NCBI RefSeq assembly: GCF_004114535.1
Contig: NZ_LBJC01000008.1
Coordinates: forward strand, 38,709 to 102,708
Direction of reading: 5' to 3'
Source of the DNA: Bradyrhizobium nanningense
Lineage (GTDB): Bacteria; Pseudomonadota; Alphaproteobacteria; Rhizobiales; Xanthobacteraceae
Length of the DNA stretch: 64,000 nt
The position numbers and the translations under genes are program-made. Each line of letters begins with the position of its first letter. Within the stretch, counting starts at the first letter, position 1. The notes under the pieces are model-generated. The model was not told the origin of the DNA, searched no databases, and was given only the letters and a program-made list of their open reading frames with translations. This document shows, piece by piece, positions 9,217 to 23,653 of the stretch.

Positions 9217-9477
9217 AGAAGCTGGCCTTTTGAAAGTGGGACCGGCTGTCGTGGATGGCTCGAAGTCCTCCCGCGACAATATTTCCGCTCATGAACAGGA
9301 CCGGAAATCGGTGATCGCCCGGTTCGTTCTCATGACCGCGATCCCGTCCACGGACGTCCGTTGTGACTGACGTCTTTGCTCTTGCATTGAGAGCGTCGAC
9401 TTTGCGTGTCCCCTCGTGGTTTGAGCGGAACGGCGCCGCCGCGAAAGCGCTACCTTATGCATCCTTCTTCAATTCTA

Positions 9478-10554
9478 TCAGAGTTGCTCGTTTTTGATGA
9501 TCTCGATGCCGAATCCCGCAAGCCCCTTGAAGTGATGGGTGGATGATGTCAGATGGCGGATCGAGGCTATGCCAAGATCTCGCAATATTTGCGCCCCAAC
9601 GCCGATCTCGCGCCACTGCCGGCCACGGTGCTCTTCCGAAGAGGACGATGGGAGCAGGGGGGCCGGTGGAACACCAGCCGCACCGTCTCTTAGATAGACG
9701 AGCACACCACTTCCGTTCTCTTTGAAGCGTTGCAGCACAACATTCATCTTTGCTTGTGCCTCTCCCGAGAACATGTCCCGGATGATGTTCGGCTTGTAAA
9801 ATCGGGTCAGTACGTTCTTGCCGTCGCCGATCCCGCCATACACGTATGCCACGTGATGGATCGGATCAAACGGCGTACGATACGAATATCCCTGCAGCGG
9901 ACCAATCGGGCTGTCGGCGGTCACACTTGAGACCCTTTCAACCAACTTCTCACGCGCCTGCCGGAAGCCAATGATGTCAGCAATAGTTACGTATTTGAAA
10001 GCGTGCCTGGCGGCGAAATCTCGAACTTGCGAGCCCTTCATCACGGACCCGTCGTCGTTCATCAGTTCACTGATTACTCCAACTGGAGCCAGTTTGGTCA
10101 ACCGGCACAGGTCGACCGCAGCTTCAGTATGACCCGACCGCATCAGGACGCCACCCTCCTTCGATATAAGAGGGAAGATATGGCCAGGACGTGCAAAGTC
10201 GCTTGCGCTGACATTGCAGTTGGCCAGCGCCCGGCAGCAGGAGGCGCGTTCTTCAGCTGAGATTCCGGTCCCGCCATCAGGCTTGTAATCGATCGAGACA
10301 GTGAAAGCGGTGGTGTGGTTGGACTCGTTGTGGACGACCATTGGATCTAGTCTCAAACGACGCGCCTGCTCTAACGTGATGGGTGCGCAGACGATTCCAG
10401 AGGTATGGCGGATAATAAACGCCATCCTTTCAGTTGAGCAAAGAGACGCCGCGACAACGAGATCTCCTTCACCTTCTCGATCATCATCGTCCGCAACGAC
10501 GACAATCTCTCCTTCGGAGAATGCTTTCAGGGCGGCAGAAATCGAGGTCATCAT
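9478..10554 (-). CDS. ribBA: RibBA-like protein: DHBP synthase with degenerate GTP cyclohydrolase II half
   Basis: A 358-residue two-domain protein. Residues about 1-200 are 3,4-dihydroxy-2-butanone 4-phosphate synthase, with the acidic metal-binding loop VVADDDDREGEGDL, the RHTSGIVCAP segment and the RPGHIFPL and RSGHTEAAVDL motifs intact, so this half should convert ribulose 5-phosphate for riboflavin synthesis. The C-terminal half aligns with GTP cyclohydrolase II but has lost the zinc-binding cysteines: where the family has a VHSECLTGD...RCDCG region this protein reads TRFYKPNIIRDMFSGEAQ. The EGRG-like loop is also altered. It therefore resembles the RibBX-type variant with an inactive or repurposed C-terminal domain. 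A GAGG before the ATG at 10554 supports that start. Confidence 0.85.
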   Translation of the reverse strand: MMTSISAALKAFSEGEIVVVADDDDREGEGDLVVAASLCSTERMAFIIRHTSGIVCAPITLEQARRLRLDPMVVHNESNHTTAFTVSIDYKPDGGTGISAEERASCCRALANCNVSASDFARPGHIFPLISKEGGVLMRSGHTEAAVDLCRLTKLAPVGVISELMNDDGSVMKGSQVRDFAARHAFKYVTIADIIGFRQAREKLVERVSSVTADSPIGPLQGYSYRTPFDPIHHVAYVYGGIGDGKNVLTRFYKPNIIRDMFSGEAQAKMNVVLQRFKENGSGVLVYLRDGAAGVPPAPLLPSSSSEEHRGRQWREIGVGAQILRDLGIASIRHLTSSTHHFKGLAGFGIEIIKNEQL

Positions 10555-10612
10555 GTGTCCCTCGGTCCGTTTGGTGCGCTCAATGACCAAGTTTGTGTTC
10601 GAAGCCCCAGCT

Positions 10613-12267
10613 TTAGCCCGCTATTGCCTTCGCTGATCCAGCCGTTTCACGTAACAGGAACTTCTGAATCTTTCCGGTGGAGGTTTTCGGAAGCGGGCCA
10701 AAAATTACTGATTTCGGTGCCTTGAACCCTGAAAGCTGATTTTTGCAAAAAACAATGAGTTCGGGTTCTGTTACAGCGGAATTGTCCTTGAGCTCGACAA
10801 AAGCACACGGGACTTCGCCCCATTTCGCGTCCGGCTTGGCCACCACGGCAGCAAACAACACGGCCGGATGCTTGTAGAGCACGTCTTCGACCTCCACCGA
10901 TGATATGTTCTCGCCCCCTGAGATGATGATGTCCTTCGATCGGTCTTTGACGATGACGTAGCCATGTTCATCCAGAACGCCGAGATCGCCGGTGTGGAAC
11001 CAACCGCTCTCGAAGGCCTTCCGGGTGGCTTTCTCGTTTTTCAAATAACCTTTCATCACCATGTTGCCGCGGAACATGACTTCGCCGATCGTCTCGCCGT
11101 CACGCGGTACTTCCTGCATCGTCTCGGGATTCATGACCGTGACGGCGTCTGCAGATGGTAAGGCACGCCCTGCCGGCTCTTCATCTTCGCGCGCTCGGCG
11201 GCGGGCAACTCGTCCCAACCAGGTTGCTCGGCGCAGACGGAGGCGGGCCCGTAGACCTCGGTTAGGCCGTAGACGTGCGTGAGCTTTATGCCGATGCTCT
11301 CAGCGCCTTCGAGCACTGCAACCGGAGGCGCAGCGCCGGCGATCAGGCCCACGACGCCGCGGGCCGCATTGCGCTCGAACGTGTCGGGCGCGTTGATCAG
11401 CATATTGTAGACAATCGGCGCGCCGCACGTGTGGGTAACGCCGTGCTGCTTGATCAGCTCGAAAATCCTGGTCGGCTCGACCTTGCGCAGGCAGACATTA
11501 ATGCCGGCAGCTGCTGCCAGGGTCCAGGGGAAGCACCAGCCGTTGCAGTGAAACATCGGCAGCGTCCAGAGGTAGACCGGATGCTGGCCGAGATTGCCGG
11601 CGAGGATGGTGCTAACGGCGCTCAGATAGGCTCCGCGATAGTGCGTTACGACCCCCTTTGGATCACCCGTAGTTCCAGAGGTATAACTGAGGGCAATTGC
11701 ATCCCACTCATCATTCGGATGATGCCACGCGAAGGCGGGGTCGCCGGGTACGAGTGCAGTTTCGTAGTCGATGTCCCCGATTGCAGCGCTCGAGAAGTGA
11801 TTGTCCCTGACATCGACGATCAGTGGCTTCGGTCCGGATAGAAGGGCGATCGCCTCCCTAATCAGGTCTGCAAATTCTGGGTCGACCAGCAGGACTTTGG
11901 CGCCGCCATGATCAAGCTGAAACGCGATGCTGGCGGCGTCAAGCCGAATATTTATGGCGTGAATGATCGCTCCGATCATCGGTATTGAAAAGTGCGATTC
12001 CACCATGGCCGGCACGTTTGGCAGCATCACGGCGACAGTATCGCCGCGACGGATGCCGTACTGATCCAGAAAGGAGGCAAACCGCCTGCAACGCTCGAAA
12101 GTCTCCTTCCACGTGAAGCACCGTTCCTCGTAGATGACACTAGTGAGATTCGGATAGACGTGGGCGCTGCGCTGTAGGAAGCTCACCGGGGTCAACGGTA
12201 CATAATTCGCTTTCACTTTATCCAAGTTCTTGTCGAATGGACTGATCGTCATCTGTTCTGGAGCCAT
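10613..12267 (-). pseudogene. frameshifted acyl-CoA synthetase (AMP-forming)
   Basis: A fatty-acyl-CoA synthetase of about 550 residues split into two frames. The N-terminal part (12267 down to about 11150) carries the ANL-superfamily P-loop SYTSGTTGDPKGVVTHYRG and the [11 protein letters not shown] motif. The C-terminal part (about 11150 to 10613) carries [31 protein letters not shown] and the catalytic-lysine motif [10 protein letters not shown]. The frames meet at GVPYHLQ, where CAG is followed by AC-GCC-GTC; one base is missing compared with the unbroken family sequence. The break would remove the C-terminal domain from the protein. It may be a real pseudogene or a sequencing error. Such enzymes activate medium-chain or aryl acids. 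Confidence 0.85.
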
Positions 12268-12360
12268 TGGGTTACATCGTGAATCAGAATGAGTGTCGAT
12301 GGCCACCGTGATTGGAGTCGCTCTCAACGGTCGCTTCTGACATCGCATATTTTTTGGCGG

Positions 12361-12987
12361 CTAAAGGCCGGCCGTGCCGTGATCAAAGATCCGCGAAGTC
12401 TCCAAGTTCATTCCGCCGTCGGGCCGAGCCTGAGGCGAAGCATCATATTGGGATTTGGTGGGTCTCTCGATGCGCCTAGAAGCAGGGTTGCCCGACTTGA
12501 TCTGAACGGGACGGTTTGTGTCGATAGGAAGCACAGTCTTATGGGAAATCCGCTTCAGCGCCAGGCTTGAGCGAATGCTGGAAACACCTGCGATCCGTGA
12601 GAGCTTGTTCACGATGAGGTCTTCAAGAGCCTCGATGTCTGATACCATGACGCGAAGGAGATAATCGCTATCTCCCGTCATGAGATAGCATTCCATCACC
12701 TCACCCAGGCGATCTATTGAGCGCGTGAAACTGTCGAGGGACAATTGAATCTGCTTTTCAAGTTTGATCTGTATGAAGGCAGTGACGCCGATGCCGAGAA
12801 CTGCTGGATCCAGCACAGCGATTCTTCGGTCAATGACTCCCAGCTTTTCGAGGGTGCGAACTCGGGCGAGGCAGGGGGATGGTGAGAGATTGACGCGAGA
12901 AGCGAGCTCAACGTTCGTCAAGTTCGCGTTCTGCTGCAGTTCATTCAAGATCTTGATATCGATCCGATCTAAAGCTGTCGTCGTCAT
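12361..12987 (-). CDS. Lrp/AsnC-family transcriptional regulator
   Basis: A 208-residue regulator. Residues about 4-60 form the helix-turn-helix (LDRIDIKILNELQQNANLTN, then VELASRVNLSPSPCLARVRT), followed by the RAM ligand-binding domain that assembles octamers (MECYLMTGDSDYLLRV). I start at the ATG at 12987, preceded by GGGAGAAACCGAC. After the normal Lrp end (around residue 155) there is a tail of about 50 polar, basic and proline-containing residues with no recognisable domain. It could be read-through into formerly non-coding DNA. The gene is co-directional with the broken acyl-CoA synthetase 94 bp downstream, and may regulate it or an amino-acid related gene. Confidence 0.88.
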   Translation of the reverse strand: MTTTALDRIDIKILNELQQNANLTNVELASRVNLSPSPCLARVRTLEKLGVIDRRIAVLDPAVLGIGVTAFIQIKLEKQIQLSLDSFTRSIDRLGEVMECYLMTGDSDYLLRVMVSDIEALEDLIVNKLSRIAGVSSIRSSLALKRISHKTVLPIDTNRPVQIKSGNPASRRIERPTKSQYDASPQARPDGGMNLETSRIFDHGTAGL

Positions 12988-13350
12988 GTCGGTTTCTCCC
13001 GTGGGCAAGCGTTCGTTATGGCATCGAGGCCCGGCCCCCCGCGTTATCTCGCGTGATGACATCTCGATGAAACGAATGCTAACCGCTGCCTGGGCATGTA
13101 GAATTTCGATAAAATGACGACTTATATCGAAAAACGGACAATCTATGCGGCGCTGCCAAATCTATTCTGCATGGCCGAAAAGGCTCGTTTGGCTGTTGCC
13201 ACGGCTGTGTGCACAATGATTGCAGAATGAGCAACGCCCTCTGGCAGCAATTGCGCAGCCTCTGCTAACCTCTCGTGGCGAACGCATTTAGTGGAGCTGG
13301 ATCCCTAGCAAGAGCAGAGATCTTAGGAGCTTCGCTTCACCATTCCCCAA
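12988..13350. other. intergenic stretch between lrp and pccR
   Basis: About 360 bp without a supported gene. It should hold the lrp promoter at its left side and the 3' end of the pccR transcript at its right. No terminator hairpin with a T-run was seen. Confidence 0.4.
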
Positions 13351-14757
13351 CTAGCTTGAAATCCGGTAGGGCAGTATGTGCCTGCAGTCTCGATCGATGT
13401 TCAATCTGCTCTTGAGCGGAGGGATCGCGCGCTGGGGACAGCTGGTGCGCTCGCAGATTCGACAGGAGATTCCGATCGGCTCGTAGGTGCCCTTGTTGGT
13501 GAGGTCGAGCCCGTCCGCATAGACGAAATCCTTGGCGTAGGAGACTTCGCATCCGAGCGCGATGGCGTAGCGCGGGCGCGGCGAGCCGAAGCCGCCGCGG
13601 CCTTTCGAAAGTTCGGTCGCAATGCAGAGAAACCTGACGCCGTCCGGCGTCTCGGCGAGTTGCCGAATGATCTGGCTGGGTGCCTCGAACGCCTGATGAG
13701 CGTTCCAGAGCGGGCACGCCGCCCCGTAACGTGCGAATTGCAGCTTTGCCGCGCTATGTCGCTTGGTGATGTTTCCGGCGCGGTCCAGCCGCGCGAAGAA
13801 CACGGGCACGCCCTTGGAGCCCGGTCGTTGCAAGGTGGACAAGCGATGGGCCACCTGCTCCAGGCTCGCGCCGAACCTCGTGGCAATCAGCTCCAAATCG
13901 TGGCGCAAGTCTCGCGCGGATTGCAGGAATCTTTGATAGGGCAGAATGAGAGCGCCGGCGAAATAGTTGCGCAATCCCGCCGCGCAGACGTTCCGCGCAT
14001 CGGCGGATCGAAAAGCCGCTTGGTCGGCAATCTGGCCAATGCGCTCCTCCTCCTCGAGGGCGGCGATTTGCAGTGCGATCTGGAAGTTTCGGGTTGGCGT
14101 GGGAAGGTAGGGGCTCAGCCACAAGGTGCGGGATGCACGATCGAATTGCCGTAACGAATTTTCGTGCGGTCCGCTCTGGCGGATCTGCACGCCATGTCGG
14201 GCCTCCAGGTGGTTGACCAGCGCCGTGGTCGTATTGTTGTCGGGAATGCCGAGGCGCTCGGCGAGCGCCTCGGCGGCGGTATCGAGCTCGTGGACGTAGT
14301 TGTCGACCAGATGAAAGAAGTCGCGGACTTCTTCGTAAGCGGTCGGCTCGCCGGCCCAGTTGACTATCTGGCCGTCCAGACTGGCGAGCTGCTCGCTGTT
14401 GCGCCGGTACGCCTGGTGCGCGTTGAGGAGCGCTTGCGCGAAACCCGGCGCGTTCTGAACGACGAGTTTCAGCTCCTGCATGTTCGGCGCGTAGGGCGCA
14501 AAGATCGGATCGGCCAGCGCTTCCGTCAGCATCGACATGACCCTGTCGTTGTCATTGACCGACAGCGAACTGAGGTCGATCTGAAAGCGCTCGGCGAGAA
14601 GCACCAGGACAGAGGCCGAAACCGGCCTCTGGTTGTTCTCGATCTGGTTCAAATAGCTAAGTGAAATTCCGAGCCGTTCGGCGAACGCCTTTTGAGTGAG
14701 CTTCTTGCTCTCCCTCACTTCGCGGAACCGTCGCCCAATAAATAGCTTTCCAGTCAT
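13351..14757 (-). CDS. pccR: PccR-type short-chain fatty acyl-CoA regulator (ScfR family)
   Basis: A 468-residue XRE-type regulator. An N-terminal Cro/CI helix-turn-helix (residues about 5-62, with RRFREVRESKKLTQKAFAER and SLSYLNQIENNQRPVS) is followed by an IrrE-like domain and a C-terminal zinc-ribbon-like acyl-CoA sensing part with Cys residues in CRICERTSCPQRA. Family members PccR, MccR and RamB sense short-chain acyl-CoAs and control propionyl-CoA or glyoxylate metabolism. It is divergent from pccB, with the probable operator in between. A reading frame continues upstream for over 500 codons but is antisense to pccB and was discarded; the start at 14757 (MTGKLFIGRR) fits the family, with another ATG at 14796 possible. 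Confidence 0.92.
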   Translation of the reverse strand: MTGKLFIGRRFREVRESKKLTQKAFAERLGISLSYLNQIENNQRPVSASVLVLLAERFQIDLSSLSVNDNDRVMSMLTEALADPIFAPYAPNMQELKLVVQNAPGFAQALLNAHQAYRRNSEQLASLDGQIVNWAGEPTAYEEVRDFFHLVDNYVHELDTAAEALAERLGIPDNNTTTALVNHLEARHGVQIRQSGPHENSLRQFDRASRTLWLSPYLPTPTRNFQIALQIAALEEEERIGQIADQAAFRSADARNVCAAGLRNYFAGALILPYQRFLQSARDLRHDLELIATRFGASLEQVAHRLSTLQRPGSKGVPVFFARLDRAGNITKRHSAAKLQFARYGAACPLWNAHQAFEAPSQIIRQLAETPDGVRFLCIATELSKGRGGFGSPRPRYAIALGCEVSYAKDFVYADGLDLTNKGTYEPIGISCRICERTSCPQRAIPPLKSRLNIDRDCRHILPYRISS

Positions 14758-14785
14758 TTGCAACTTCGCAATTTGCAATTTGCAA
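14757..14785. promoter_or_regulatory. probable PccR operator: four TTTGCAA-type repeats
   Basis: Four near-identical heptamers stand in a row: TTTGCAA at 14757, TTCGCAA at 14765, TTTGCAA at 14772 and TTTGCAA at 14779. They start at the pccR initiation codon and extend into the pccR-pccB gap. PccR in Rhodobacter sphaeroides is reported to recognise paired TTTGCAAA-like elements, so this is the expected site for autoregulation and pccB control. The heptamer was noticed elsewhere in the window only as scattered single copies. Confidence 0.8.
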
Positions 14786-14898
14786 GAATGTAACATGCGC
14801 AGTTGTGCATGTTCAAGCCTTCTCAAGGTCGGTCTTGCGGTTGTATCGCGGGAGAAGGGCCCGCGTACCGTAACGGCGGGGCCATCGAGGAGAATTCC

Positions 14899-16431
14899 GT
14901 GATCTCGACCATTGAAGCCCTTGAAGACCGTCGCGCCGGCGCCAGGCTGGGCGGCGGGGAAAAGCGCATCGAGGCACAGCATGCCCGCGGCAAGCTGACC
15001 GCGCGCGAGCGCATCGAGCTTCTGCTCGACAAGGGATCGTTCGAGGAGTTCGACATGTTCGTCGAGCACCGCTCCACTGAGTTCGGCATGGAGAAGAACA
15101 AGATCCCCGGCGACGGCGTCGTCACCGGTTGGGGCACCGTCAACGGCCGCAAGACTTTTGTCTTTGCCAAAGACTTCACGGTGTTCGGCGGCTCGCTCTC
15201 GGAAACGCACGCGCTGAAAATTACAAAACTCCAGGATATGGCGATGAAGGCGCGCGCGCCCATCATCGGCCTCTATGACGCGGGCGGCGCCCGCATCCAG
15301 GAGGGCGTCGCCGCGCTCGCCGGCTATTCCTACGTGTTCCGCCGCAACGTGCTCGCCTCGGGCGTGATCCCGCAGATCTCGGTGATCATGGGCCCCTGCG
15401 CCGGCGGCGACGTCTATTCGCCGGCGATGACCGACTTCATCTTCATGGTGAAGAACACCAGCTACATGTTCGTCACAGGCCCGGACGTGGTGAAGACCGT
15501 CACCAACGAGGTCGTCACCGCCGAGGAGCTCGGTGGCGCTTCGGTGCATGCGACGCGCTCCTCGATCGCGGACGGCGCCTTCGAGAACGACGTCGAGACG
15601 CTGTTGCAGATGCGCCGGCTCATCGACTTCCTGCCGTCCAACAACACCGACGGCGTGCCGGAATGGCCAAGCTTCGATTCGATCGAGCGCATCGACGATT
15701 CCCTCGACACGCTGATCCCCGACAATCCGAACAAGCCCTACGACATGAAGGAGCTGATCCTGAAGGTCGTGGACGAGGGCGATTTCTTCGAGATCTCGGA
15801 GGCCTTCGCCAAGAACATCGTCACGGGCTTCGGCCGCATCGCGGGCCGCACCGTCGGCTTCGTCGCCAACCAGCCGATGGTGCTGGCCGGCGTGCTCGAC
15901 AGTGACGCCTCGCGGAAAGCCGCGCGCTTCGTCCGCTTCTGCGACGCCTTCAACATCCCGATCGTCACTTTCGTCGACGTACCGGGCTTCCTGCCGGGCA
16001 CCGCGCAGGAATATGGCGGCCTGATCAAGCACGGCGCGAAACTGCTGTTCGCCTATTCGCAGTGCACCGTGCCGCTCGTCACGGTCATCACCCGCAAGGC
16101 CTATGGCGGCGCCTTCGACGTCATGGCCTCCAAGGAAATCGGCGCCGACATGAACTATGCCTGGCCGACCGCCCAGATCGCGGTGATGGGCGCCAAGGGC
16201 GCGGTCGAGATCATCTTCCGCAGTGACATCGGCGACCCCGACAAGATCGCCGCCCGCACCAAGGAATACGAAGACCGCTTCCTGTCGCCGTTCATCGCGG
16301 CGGAGCGCGGCTACATCGACGATGTGATCATGCCGCATTCGACGCGGCGGAGGATCGCAAGGGCGCTCGCGATGCTGAAGGACAAGAAGGTGGAAGCGCC
16401 GGCCAAGAAGCACGACAATTTGCCGTTGTGA
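14899..16431 (+). CDS. pccB: propionyl-CoA carboxylase beta subunit (carboxyltransferase)
   Basis: A 510-residue carboxyltransferase that moves the carboxyl group from biotin to propionyl-CoA, giving (S)-methylmalonyl-CoA. Family features are the N-terminal [20 protein letters not shown], the acyl-CoA oxyanion region [36 protein letters not shown], and in the second crotonase-like half [17 protein letters not shown] and [19 protein letters not shown] start at the GTG at 14899, which has GAGGAG upstream, rather than the longer frame from 14803. The gene is very GC-rich at third codon positions compared with the flanking genes. PccA begins eight bases after its stop. Confidence 0.95.
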   Translation: MISTIEALEDRRAGARLGGGEKRIEAQHARGKLTARERIELLLDKGSFEEFDMFVEHRSTEFGMEKNKIPGDGVVTGWGTVNGRKTFVFAKDFTVFGGSLSETHALKITKLQDMAMKARAPIIGLYDAGGARIQEGVAALAGYSYVFRRNVLASGVIPQISVIMGPCAGGDVYSPAMTDFIFMVKNTSYMFVTGPDVVKTVTNEVVTAEELGGASVHATRSSIADGAFENDVETLLQMRRLIDFLPSNNTDGVPEWPSFDSIERIDDSLDTLIPDNPNKPYDMKELILKVVDEGDFFEISEAFAKNIVTGFGRIAGRTVGFVANQPMVLAGVLDSDASRKAARFVRFCDAFNIPIVTFVDVPGFLPGTAQEYGGLIKHGAKLLFAYSQCTVPLVTVITRKAYGGAFDVMASKEIGADMNYAWPTAQIAVMGAKGAVEIIFRSDIGDPDKIAARTKEYEDRFLSPFIAAERGYIDDVIMPHSTRRRIARALAMLKDKKVEAPAKKHDNLPL

Positions 16432-16438
16432 GATCGCA

Positions 16439-18454
<2,016 letters not shown>

Positions 18455-18562
18455 ATACTGCAAGAGATCGCGACCTGAGATAGGCAGCTTGTCTGCAGGA
18501 ATTCCGTTTACTTACACATAAAAGTGATGCTGGGCGGCTCGGCGTCACTTGGGACTAAGTCG

Positions 18563-20443
18563 ATGAATACCGAACGGTTCGCATTGGCATCCGGCTTTGC
18601 GCCTGCTTCACGCGAGGACTGGCGCACGCTGGTTGACGGCGTGCTAAAGGGAGCGCCGTTCGAAAAGCTGATTGGAAAGACGTACGACGGCTTGAGAATC
18701 GAGCCGATTTACCTCCGTGCGAAAGACATTGCGCCGGTCGAGGGGCGGGCACCCGCGGCGCCTTGGCAGATCATGCAGCGCATCGATCATCCGGACGCGG
18801 TGACGGCCAACAGGCAGGCCCTTCAGGATCTGGAGAACGGAGCGACGGGCCTGGCGCTCGTCTTTGCCGGCGCCAACTGTAGCCGCGGGTTCGGCCTCGA
18901 TCAAACGCCGGACGCCGTCGCCAAAGCATTAAAGGACGTCCACCTTGATGCCGGCATTGGGATTGAACTTCAGATTGGTACACACGGGCGTAAGGCCGCG
19001 ATCCATGTCGCGGAATATGTGAAGTCGGTCGGCCTCGATCCAGCCATCTGCGACATTCGATTTGGGCTCGATCCGCTGGGCGCGTGCGCCCTCCGCGGAC
19101 GCAGTCCATACACTTGGGACGAAATCGTGCGGACCGTTGCCAGCTCGATCGAAGGGCTTGTAACGCTGGGGTTCAGGGGGCCCTTTGCCGTGAGCGATGG
19201 GCGTATCGTTCATGATGCTGGCGGCTCAGAAGTGCAGGAGCTTACCTTCGTGCTTGCCTGCGGCGTGGCATATCTGCACGCTTTAGAGGCGGCGCGCATT
19301 CCGCTGGACGAAGCGCGAAGCATGATCTATGCGCGACTCTCTGCTGACGCCGACCAGTTTTTGACTACGGCTAAACTCCGCGCGTTGCGACTCCTCTGGG
19401 CCCGCATCGAATCGGCGTGCGGTCTTGCGCCAAAGCCGCTGTTCATTGCGGCCGATAGCTCTTGGCGTATGTTGACCCGGCGCGATCCCTACGTAAACAT
19501 CTTGCGCGCTACCATAGCGACATTTTCTGCCGGAATAGCCGGTGCCAATGCGATCACAGTGCTGCCGCACACGTCGGCGCTGGGCCTTCCAGACGCGTTT
19601 GCCCGGCGCGTGGCTCGCAATACGCAGCTTGTGCTGCTGGAGGAAAGCAATCTTGCCAAGGTTAGCGATCCTGCCGCAGGCGCGGGCAGCATTGAAGCGC
19701 TGACAACGGAGCTTTGCGAGGCGGCCTGGAGAAATTTCCAAGAGATTGAAAACGCCGGCGGCATCTTTGCCGCTCTCCAGCAGGGAACGTTTCAGGCGAA
19801 GATCACAGCTACGCGCAGGGCGCGCGAAGCCAATCTCGCGAAGCGCCGCGACCCGCTGACCGGGGTGAGCGAGTTCGCAAACCTTGACGAAGGCGCAGCG
19901 GCGGTACTGAAAGTAACACCGATGGCTCTTCCGCCTAGTGTTGACCAGAAATTCGTATTCGATGCACTGCCGCCGATGCGGCTTGCGGAACCATTCGAAT
20001 CGCTTCGCGACAGGTCCGATGCGATATTGAAGCTAGGCGGCGCGCGGCCGCGAGTGTTTCTTGCTAATCTGGGCACACCGACCGACTTTACGCCCCGCGC
20101 GACCTTCGCGAAGAGCTTCTTCGAAGCCGGAGGAATTGAGGCTATCGACGGCGCAGGCGTCACCGACCCAGCCGAGCTTGCCCTCGCATTCATGGGCTCT
20201 GGTGCCGAACTCGCCTGCCTTTGCTCCAGCGATAAGATCTATGCGGAGCGCGCCGAGATCTCTGCCCAAGCGCTTCAGCAAGTCGGCGCTAGGCACATCT
20301 ATTTGGCGGGACCTCCCTCTCAATTCGAGGCCGCGTTTCGGCGGGCTGGCATCGGCAGCTTCATTCACGTCGGTTGCGACGCCTTGGCGACGCTAAATGC
20401 CGCTTACGACTGGATCCAAGACCCGAAGATTTCCTTCGGATAA
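18563..20443 (+). CDS. mutA: methylmalonyl-CoA mutase small (beta) subunit
   Basis: A 626-residue non-catalytic subunit. The start at 18563 ([20 protein letters not shown]) fits the family. It aligns throughout with the TIM-barrel mutase fold but lacks the cobalamin-binding His of the DxHxxG motif; the corresponding part reads [18 protein letters not shown], as expected for small subunits. It pairs with the large subunit 25 bp downstream to convert (R)-methylmalonyl-CoA to succinyl-CoA. Its base composition is closer to the accessory genes than to pccA or the large subunit. Confidence 0.9.
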   Translation: MNTERFALASGFAPASREDWRTLVDGVLKGAPFEKLIGKTYDGLRIEPIYLRAKDIAPVEGRAPAAPWQIMQRIDHPDAVTANRQALQDLENGATGLALVFAGANCSRGFGLDQTPDAVAKALKDVHLDAGIGIELQIGTHGRKAAIHVAEYVKSVGLDPAICDIRFGLDPLGACALRGRSPYTWDEIVRTVASSIEGLVTLGFRGPFAVSDGRIVHDAGGSEVQELTFVLACGVAYLHALEAARIPLDEARSMIYARLSADADQFLTTAKLRALRLLWARIESACGLAPKPLFIAADSSWRMLTRRDPYVNILRATIATFSAGIAGANAITVLPHTSALGLPDAFARRVARNTQLVLLEESNLAKVSDPAAGAGSIEALTTELCEAAWRNFQEIENAGGIFAALQQGTFQAKITATRRAREANLAKRRDPLTGVSEFANLDEGAAAVLKVTPMALPPSVDQKFVFDALPPMRLAEPFESLRDRSDAILKLGGARPRVFLANLGTPTDFTPRATFAKSFFEAGGIEAIDGAGVTDPAELALAFMGSGAELACLCSSDKIYAERAEISAQALQQVGARHIYLAGPPSQFEAAFRRAGIGSFIHVGCDALATLNAAYDWIQDPKISFG

Positions 20444-20468
20444 TTGCCAATCGAATGCGAGCACTCAA

Positions 20469-22631
<2,163 letters not shown>

Positions 22632-22686
22632 CCTGAATACAAGCTCACCCGAGCGCTCGTCCGAATATGACTAGCAGGCAGCAATC

Positions 22687-22917
22687 ATGTCGACCCTAGA
22701 TCGAATTCGTCATGAGATAGATCACATGCGCGTTCAGGTCGGACGTCACCGTAGGGAAGCGTCTCGACTGCGACATGCAGGAATAGATGTGGGCGCAACG
22801 GAAGCGCTCATCGGCAAGATACAGGCGAAAATTCAAGAATTATGCTCTGAGAGAGATGAGCTGAGAAAGATGCAACCGAGTCCGACAAAGGGTAGGGTCG
22901 GTCGTCGGAAATGGTGA
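22687..22917 (+). CDS. small hypothetical protein, coiled coil
   Basis: A 76-residue charged protein, MSTLDRIRHEIDHMRVQVGR followed by a helical Arg/Glu-rich stretch (TEALIGKIQAKIQELCSERD), likely an antiparallel coiled coil. No function can be given. The ATG at 22687 is 55 bp downstream of mutB on the same strand. Similar short helical hypothetical proteins are common in rhizobial accessory DNA, which is the only reason to keep it. Confidence 0.5.
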   Translation: MSTLDRIRHEIDHMRVQVGRHRREASRLRHAGIDVGATEALIGKIQAKIQELCSERDELRKMQPSPTKGRVGRRKW

Positions 22918-23243
22918 ATCCGAGAGCTGGCGCAGGGTAGAAGTTACGGTGCCAGCGCTTTGTCCATAGCTCTGCCGGAATACGCGGTAGAGTTGCCTCA
23001 GGTCTGCGCACTTCGATCAGAGCAGTTCGACCCTAGCCGCAACAAAATCATCTCCTCTCGCGGTACCGGCTAGCGAAAAAAGAGCCTTGCGTCCGTGGGC
23101 CACAGCATAAAATGCTGCTTGGTCATGCGAGGCGTGACGACTTTGAACATTAATGCCGAAGGGACAGCGCAACTATGATCACACAATTGAAGCCCGCGGC
23201 GGAGGCATGAATAAACGGTCCTCGCCAAATAGGGAGTGAGAAG
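22918..23243. other. intergenic stretch at the start of the catabolic cluster
   Basis: About 325 bp with no supported gene. Composition changes here from the very GC-rich mutB to more balanced DNA. It should hold the promoter for the VOC/flavin reductase/liv genes. No confident promoter could be read. Confidence 0.4.
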
Positions 23244-23603
23244 ATGAAGCTTAAGCACGTCTATCTTACCGCTCCGGAACCTGAAGCACTGGCCCGCTTT
23301 TACGAAGCACTTGGATTGACGATCCGCTTTGCTGACCGCGGCAAGTGGATTCAGTTCGTAGGAGATAAGGCCGCCTTTTGCTTAGCAAGCCCTGCGGAAT
23401 CCGTGTCCGAGCAGTCTCGGAATGCTGTGGTTGTATTCGAGGTGGAGGATATGGACGCTGCGCTTGAGCGAGCGCGGGCGGAGGGCGCTGAGCTCGTCGG
23501 TGAAGTTCGGGAGATGGGGGCGCATGGCCGGGTGGCCCATTTGAAAGATCCGCAACGCAACACAATTCAGTTCTTTCAGGCTGTGGTCAAGAAGGGCGTC
23601 TAA
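23244..23603 (+). CDS. VOC-family (glyoxalase/dioxygenase fold) protein
   Basis: A 119-residue single-domain vicinal-oxygen-chelate protein. It begins MKLKHVYLTAPEPEALARFY and ends HLKDPQRNTIQFFQ, the paired beta-alpha-beta-beta-beta modules with a metal-ligand His near the start and a Glu-equivalent region near the end. Substrates of the family range from glyoxal adducts to aromatic diols. A GGGAGTGAG sits before the ATG. As the first gene of the catabolic cluster it may act on an intermediate of that pathway. It is shorter than, and does not look like, a methylmalonyl-CoA epimerase, although that enzyme shares the fold. Confidence 0.75.
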   Translation: MKLKHVYLTAPEPEALARFYEALGLTIRFADRGKWIQFVGDKAAFCLASPAESVSEQSRNAVVVFEVEDMDAALERARAEGAELVGEVREMGAHGRVAHLKDPQRNTIQFFQAVVKKGV

Positions 23604-23653
23604 CCCGCTTTATGAATTAGATTCGGTTCGATTTATCGGGGAAACCTATCACC

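Noticed and set aside
13238..13258. Sigma-54 promoter-like TGGCAGCAATTGC
   Set aside because: The GG to GC spacing is two bases too short for a -24/-12 promoter.
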